Below, piece after piece: positions 60,301 through 64,000 of a stretch of DNA of 64,000 nucleotides. Below the pieces are notes generated by a model, which saw only the letters and a program-made list of their open reading frames with translations, had not been told where the DNA came from and made no database searches. The translations under genes were made by a program, and so were the position numbers. This DNA is from Protopterus annectens (taxonomy: Eukaryota > Chordata > Ceratodontiformes > Protopteridae): the NCBI RefSeq assembly GCF_019279795.1, contig NC_056725.1, positions 1,748,282,126 to 1,748,346,125 of the forward strand, written 5' to 3'. The number at the start of each line of letters is the position of its first letter. The stretch's first letter is position 1.

Positions 60301-60609
60301 CTAATCTCTGCATTTGATTTAGAATTGAAGTTATTCATTTAAGGTTTGGTTACTTCTAATTTTTAAGCATCTTTTGTTTTAAGTTTTTTTTGTTGTTTTT
60401 GAGTTTTAAGAGGTCTTGCTAGTTAGAAAAGAATTCTTTTGCAGATGGTGAAGAACATCCAGCTAATTAGTGGGGGAGGAGATAAGAAATAACATTTGCC
60501 ATTTAAATTGAAATATTTAGAGGCATCTTAAATTAGCTGTAGTGTTTGAATTTCTGTTCTCTGCCTGACTATTGCTGATCTCTGTCTGCATTTGATTTTT
60601 CTCACCCAC
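60301..60609. other. Unidentified
   Basis: Short T-rich stretch. ctctgcctgact...gcatttgattt occurs at about 60291-60325 and again at about 60560-60598, a small direct repeat. Confidence 0.4.
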
Positions 60610-60625
60610 CTGCTCTACTGCTGTT

Positions 60626-60907
60626 ATGCCGCGGTGGTACAGCGGTAGCGTTGTTACCTCACAGCAAGAGGTTCTCCCGTTCGATTCTCAGCTTGGCTTG
60701 GGATTGCCTTCTCTGCGGAGTCTGCATGTCCTCCCTATGGTTGGGTATCATTCGAAAGACATGCGTGCGTAAATGGGTGTGCCTTCGTTGAAGTTTGGAC
60801 GTCGAGCTGGCACCTCGGCATTTCGTAAAAATCTACTGCCAATCATTAGCGGACCAGAGTTCTGCTGTGGCGACCCCTTACCGGGAAAAAGACAAAAGAC
60901 AAACAAA
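60626..60907 (+). mobile_element. tRNA-derived SINE with exact 16-bp target duplication
   Basis: ctgctctactgctgtt flanks both ends (60610-60625 and 60908-60923). The A box is ggtggtacagcggtagcg and the B box gttcgattctc (about 60690). The body has tgcggagtctgcatgtcctc and aaagacatgcgtgcg. The tail is ctgctgtggcgaccccttac followed by cgggaaaaagacaaaagac, a tail type I associate with some other LINE/SINE pairs (possibly RTE-like; inference). Confidence 0.9.
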
Positions 60908-60923
60908 CTGCTCTACTGCTGTT

Positions 60924-61715
60924 GTACACTTAAACGTGGTGACTTTTGAGTTGCCCTCCCTACTATAAATCTGATTTTGGAAACTCCTCCCAGTCCCTTC
61001 TCATTAACTCATTCTACTGAGTACTGAGATATCAGCTGGGAAGGCCCACCCCCTCAGTCTCTTAAACTTAAGTTATCATCTGTTTCCTTCCTTCACACTT
61101 AAAAAATTGCATTTTATTCAGCTGCTTTGCTGTTATCTCTGCTTCTTCCTACACCTTCACGGAAACAGCACTGAAACCCACATTCAAAGAAAATGCATCT
61201 GGACAGCGGTAGGTTAAGTTTACCTTTGGGCTGTTTTCAAATCATAGGCCCCTTGCACACATTTTAGGACCATGCAAAAGTTCTTTGATTCACCTTCCTG
61301 ATTGTATTAATTCTAATATATAATAATTGAATTATACCTTGTGTAATACAGCATCACTTGTTAGAGTGTGTTTTAAATTTATAGTTTTGAACATTTTTCC
61401 AGTAAGCAGTGAAACAAAACATATGAACCAATAATGACAAACTGCCCAGTTCAGAACATTTCAACCATAAAAGGCCACTTAAACTTCTGTCATTACAATC
61501 CACTTATGGCAGTCAATATGCACAATCTGTGCAGAAGTAAAAGTCATTTGAATGATTCCACATTAAAGAGATCTGAAACTAATGGAGAGGGTGTTGCTAG
61601 AAAACAACTTTATATTTCAGTGCTTCATCTACATGAAGAATAAATTGCCTATGCTACATTTAAAAAATGGTAAGCTGGTATATTGCAATAGGGAATGGGT
61701 GGCAAGCTGAAATAC
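60924..61715. other. Unidentified
   Basis: No element motif or supported ORF; the 69-aa frame 61434-61643 has no recognisable features. Confidence 0.4.
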
Positions 61716-61868
61716 AGGTTCATAGTTGCTAGGCATCTCATCCAAAGGAGGACATAGGACTGCAGCACCCCACCCCCTTAAAATACAAATCTACATGATG
61801 TGGGAGTAGAACCTACAGCCCTCTGCATCAAGATGCAAATATGCTACTTGATGTGCTGCTAACACTGT
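61716..61868 (-). mobile_element. tRNA-derived SINE with CR1-like tail
   Basis: On the minus strand: ttagcagcacatcaag (A-box region, 61848-61863), then a consensus B box ggttctactcc (61802-61812), a G-rich run, and a 3' end ctagcaactatgaacct. Same design as the SINE at 14371-14510 but a different head sequence. Confidence 0.7.
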
Positions 61869-61984
61869 TTTAAAATTCTATACCAGAATAGTGATTCCAT
61901 TTGCTAAACAAAACAGTTGTACATTTTAAGGAGACTTAGCATGAGCAGCAGTAAACGTCTCATCTCTTGAAGCTCACAATTCCT

Positions 61985-62226
61985 TGCACATGTGAGGCAG
62001 AGCACCTCGCTGGCCTTGTTCAAGAGAAAGAAAAACCAATGGATGATGGATGAGAGACCAGATATACCCAGGGATACTCTCAGTGTCACTGTCGACAGAG
62101 GCACAGCAAAATAATGGGTATAGTCCCATACTAAAAGGGCGGGTAAGCCACAAACAATGGGGGGCTAGCTTTGTAAATGCCCGGCAGAGAGCCCCTAGTA
62201 TGAACCTATGAACCTATGAACCTATG
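61985..62226 (+). mobile_element. CR1 3' end fragment with 8-bp tail repeats
   Basis: Begins in the ORF2 C-terminus (gtgaggcagagcacctcgct, then ggccttgttcaagagaaa, as at 9056-9091 in copy A). It ends with tatgaacc repeated three times (62199-62226), the clearest tail repeat in the window. Confidence 0.9.
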
Positions 62227-62555
62227 CACTTGACAATAAATTCCACCTGCTAACTCTAACTAGGACATTTCACTCTCTCTCTCACACATGCACATACCTC
62301 AACCTCTTAGTGCAAGAAATCTGGACAAAGCCTAAAATAAATAGGAACAGATTATAAATACTGCTCTCTTGAACTTAGAAAATTGCTAGAATAACATGAT
62401 TTGTGTTGGCATGCATTTTTCTAAAGGATATGATGTCTAAAACTCAAATGTATGTCATTATTTAGCAACTTCAATCCTTTATAGGAGGAATATGGGGCAA
62501 AAATCTGGACATTCAGCAAAAACCTGGACAGCTGTGGGGTATGCTGCCTCCCTCT

Positions 62556-62559
<4 letters not shown>

Positions 62560-62638
<79 letters not shown>
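62560..62638. repeat. (CA)n microsatellite
   Basis: About 39 uninterrupted CA units between tandem units 1 and 2. Confidence 0.98.
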
Positions 62639-62640
<2 letters not shown>

Positions 62641-62831
62641 CTCAGTCTCTTAGCACAAGAAATCTGGACAAAACCTGTTATAATGGTGGGGACAAAGGCT
62701 CAAAACTAGTAACACATTTAGAAAGTTGCTAGAGTAATATGATTTGTGTTAGAATGCATTTTCTGAAGGTTATGAAGTTTGAAACTCAAATGCATGTCAT
62801 TATTTAGTAACTTTAATTCTTATCTCATCTC

Positions 62832-63066
62832 AGTTTGTTTGTGTCTTTTGGCTTTTCCTGGTTAGGGGTCGCCACAGTGGAACTCCGGTCCACTAATGAT
62901 TGGCAGTAGAGTTTTACGTGCTGGCTTGCCAGGCCTAACGCACAACCTTCAACGAAGGAACGCCCGTTCACGCATGTCGGCACGCAGAAGACGCTCTAAC
63001 TGAGAATCGAACGGGCAACGTCTAACTGAGGTGACAACGCTACTGCAGCACCACCACCGCAGTACC
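62832..63066 (-). mobile_element. tRNA-derived SINE, same family as 60626-60907
   Basis: Minus strand: actgcggtggtggtgctgca (A-box region), cgttcgattctcag (B box), and tail ctgccaatcattagtggacc, then ctgtggcgacccctaaccag and gaaaagccaaaagacac. The tail matches the 60626 copy closely. No clear target duplication. Confidence 0.8.
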
Positions 63067-63477
63067 CTTAGCTTAATTTGTAGAAAAAAAACAAAAAAAA
63101 ACAGAATTTTTATGAGCAACAGACCAGAAATATAAAGCAAAAATCCAGACATTCTGTGAAAATCTTTACAGCTGAGAGGTGTGATACACACATACATCCC
63201 CCTACCTCTTTAGAAGGTGGACAGAACAACAAGTTTTGCATTAGTATGCATTTTCTGAAGGATACAAAGTCTAAAGCTCAAATGTCTGCCATTATCTTCT
63301 GACTTCAATCCTCAGTGATTTGCCAGAAAAACACAATTTTATAAGAAACAAACTGAAAATATGAGGCAAAAATCTGTATAATTGCGAGGTATGAACCCTC
63401 TCCCCTTACACACACTCCTGCCTCCCTCTTACTTAAACACACACACAAACACCCCTACCTCCTACCTCCTCTTCACT

Positions 63478-63479
<2 letters not shown>

Positions 63480-63543
<64 letters not shown>

Positions 63544-63548
63544 CCTCC

Positions 63549-63595
<47 letters not shown>

Positions 63596-63697
63596 CCCTC
63601 TTACACTAACACACACACACACCTACCTACTTCTTACATACACACCCATACCTACCTACTTCTTGCAACCACACACCCCTACCTACCTCCCTCCTAT

Positions 63698-63776
<79 letters not shown>
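63480..63776. repeat. (CA)n microsatellite cluster
   Basis: Several CA tracts (63480-63540, 63555-63593, 63608-63620, 63697-63775) separated by ctacctcc/ctcttacac units. His-Thr-repeat frames here are artefacts. Confidence 0.97.
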
Positions 63777-63778
<2 letters not shown>

Positions 63779-64000
63779 CCTCTCACTTGTACATTTGTCC
63801 GCAGTCCAAACGTCTTCTGGAATTCAAATTCCATGCGGGCATGGAAGATGAAGATGTAAACCATCAGTCGTGCAGATGCAGAAGATGAAAACAGGATGTT
63901 CTTTGTGTTTCACTGTTGCAGTCATTACATTTTGTGTAATCCTGCTGGCAGGTTGCCCTCAGTCAGCCTGAATTCCAAAGTCCTGGGTCCTGCGTCGGCT
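63777..64000. other. Window end, nothing identified
   Basis: No supported feature in the last 220 bp. Confidence 0.5.

Larger units (their letters stand above)
62270..63480. repeat. Tandem repeat of (CA)n-containing units
   Basis: Three related units: about 62275-62640, 62641-63190 (interrupted by a SINE) and 63191-63480 onward. Shared blocks: 'cctc.cttagcacaagaaatctggacaaa', 'tgatttgtgtt..catgcattttctgaagg', 'ctcaaatg.atgtcatta', 'gcaaaaatctggacattc'. Each begins and ends near a CA repeat. Confidence 0.8.

Noticed and set aside
60626..60700. Possible tRNA gene
   Set aside because: Exact 16-bp target duplications and a SINE tail show it is a retroposed SINE.
63382..63851. His-Thr-rich open frames
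   Set aside because: Translations of CA repeats.

Overview
The window is vertebrate genomic DNA made almost entirely of transposable elements. One host feature can be recognised: a 181-bp exon at 18784-18964 (+) with consensus splice sites. It encodes part of a repeat of the cation-independent mannose-6-phosphate / IGF-II receptor (IGF2R). No other IGF2R exon was found, so the window is probably two very large introns around one exon. Giant introns, DIRS elements, several CR1/L2-like LINEs, Tx1/L1 LINEs, a Penelope-like element, a Gmr1-like Gypsy element and tRNA-derived SINEs together suggest a large-genome lungfish or amphibian. The sequence alone does not decide between them.

Layout. 1-3948: a DIRS retrotransposon (+; gag, RT, RNase H, tyrosine recombinase, complementary terminal repeats). 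3950-13079: an L1 on the minus strand, split by a CR1 with an SGNH-esterase ORF1 (4795-9272) that contains an assembly gap (6672-7462). 13080-17872: non-autonomous DNA elements (two members of one MITE family, one carrying a SINE; a long foldback element between TA microsatellites). 18784-18964: IGF2R exon. 20830-23460: an L2-like LINE (-). 23461-29005: mostly unidentified. 29040-33350: a nearly full-length CR1 (-). 33440-34740: another LINE (-). 36080-37200: a 5'-truncated Penelope-like element (-). 37330-45045: a Tx1-like L1 (+). 46620-53195: a Gypsy element (-) with both LTRs, SCAN-like gag, and integrase placed before RT/RNase H. 53200-57234: a CR1 split by a second LINE, which is itself split by a third MITE. 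57235-60300: a rearranged second DIRS (-). 60626-64000: SINEs, a CR1 3' end and a (CA)n-rich tandem repeat.

No element looks intact: every long reading frame is broken by stops, frameshifts, insertions or lost catalytic residues. The value of the window lies in insertion history (nesting gives relative ages), in the unusual pol order of the Gypsy element, in a MITE family sharing termini and a GC-hairpin core, and in SINEs whose tails resemble the CR1 tails present in the same window. All boundaries are read by eye and are approximate unless a target-site duplication or LTR edge is given.
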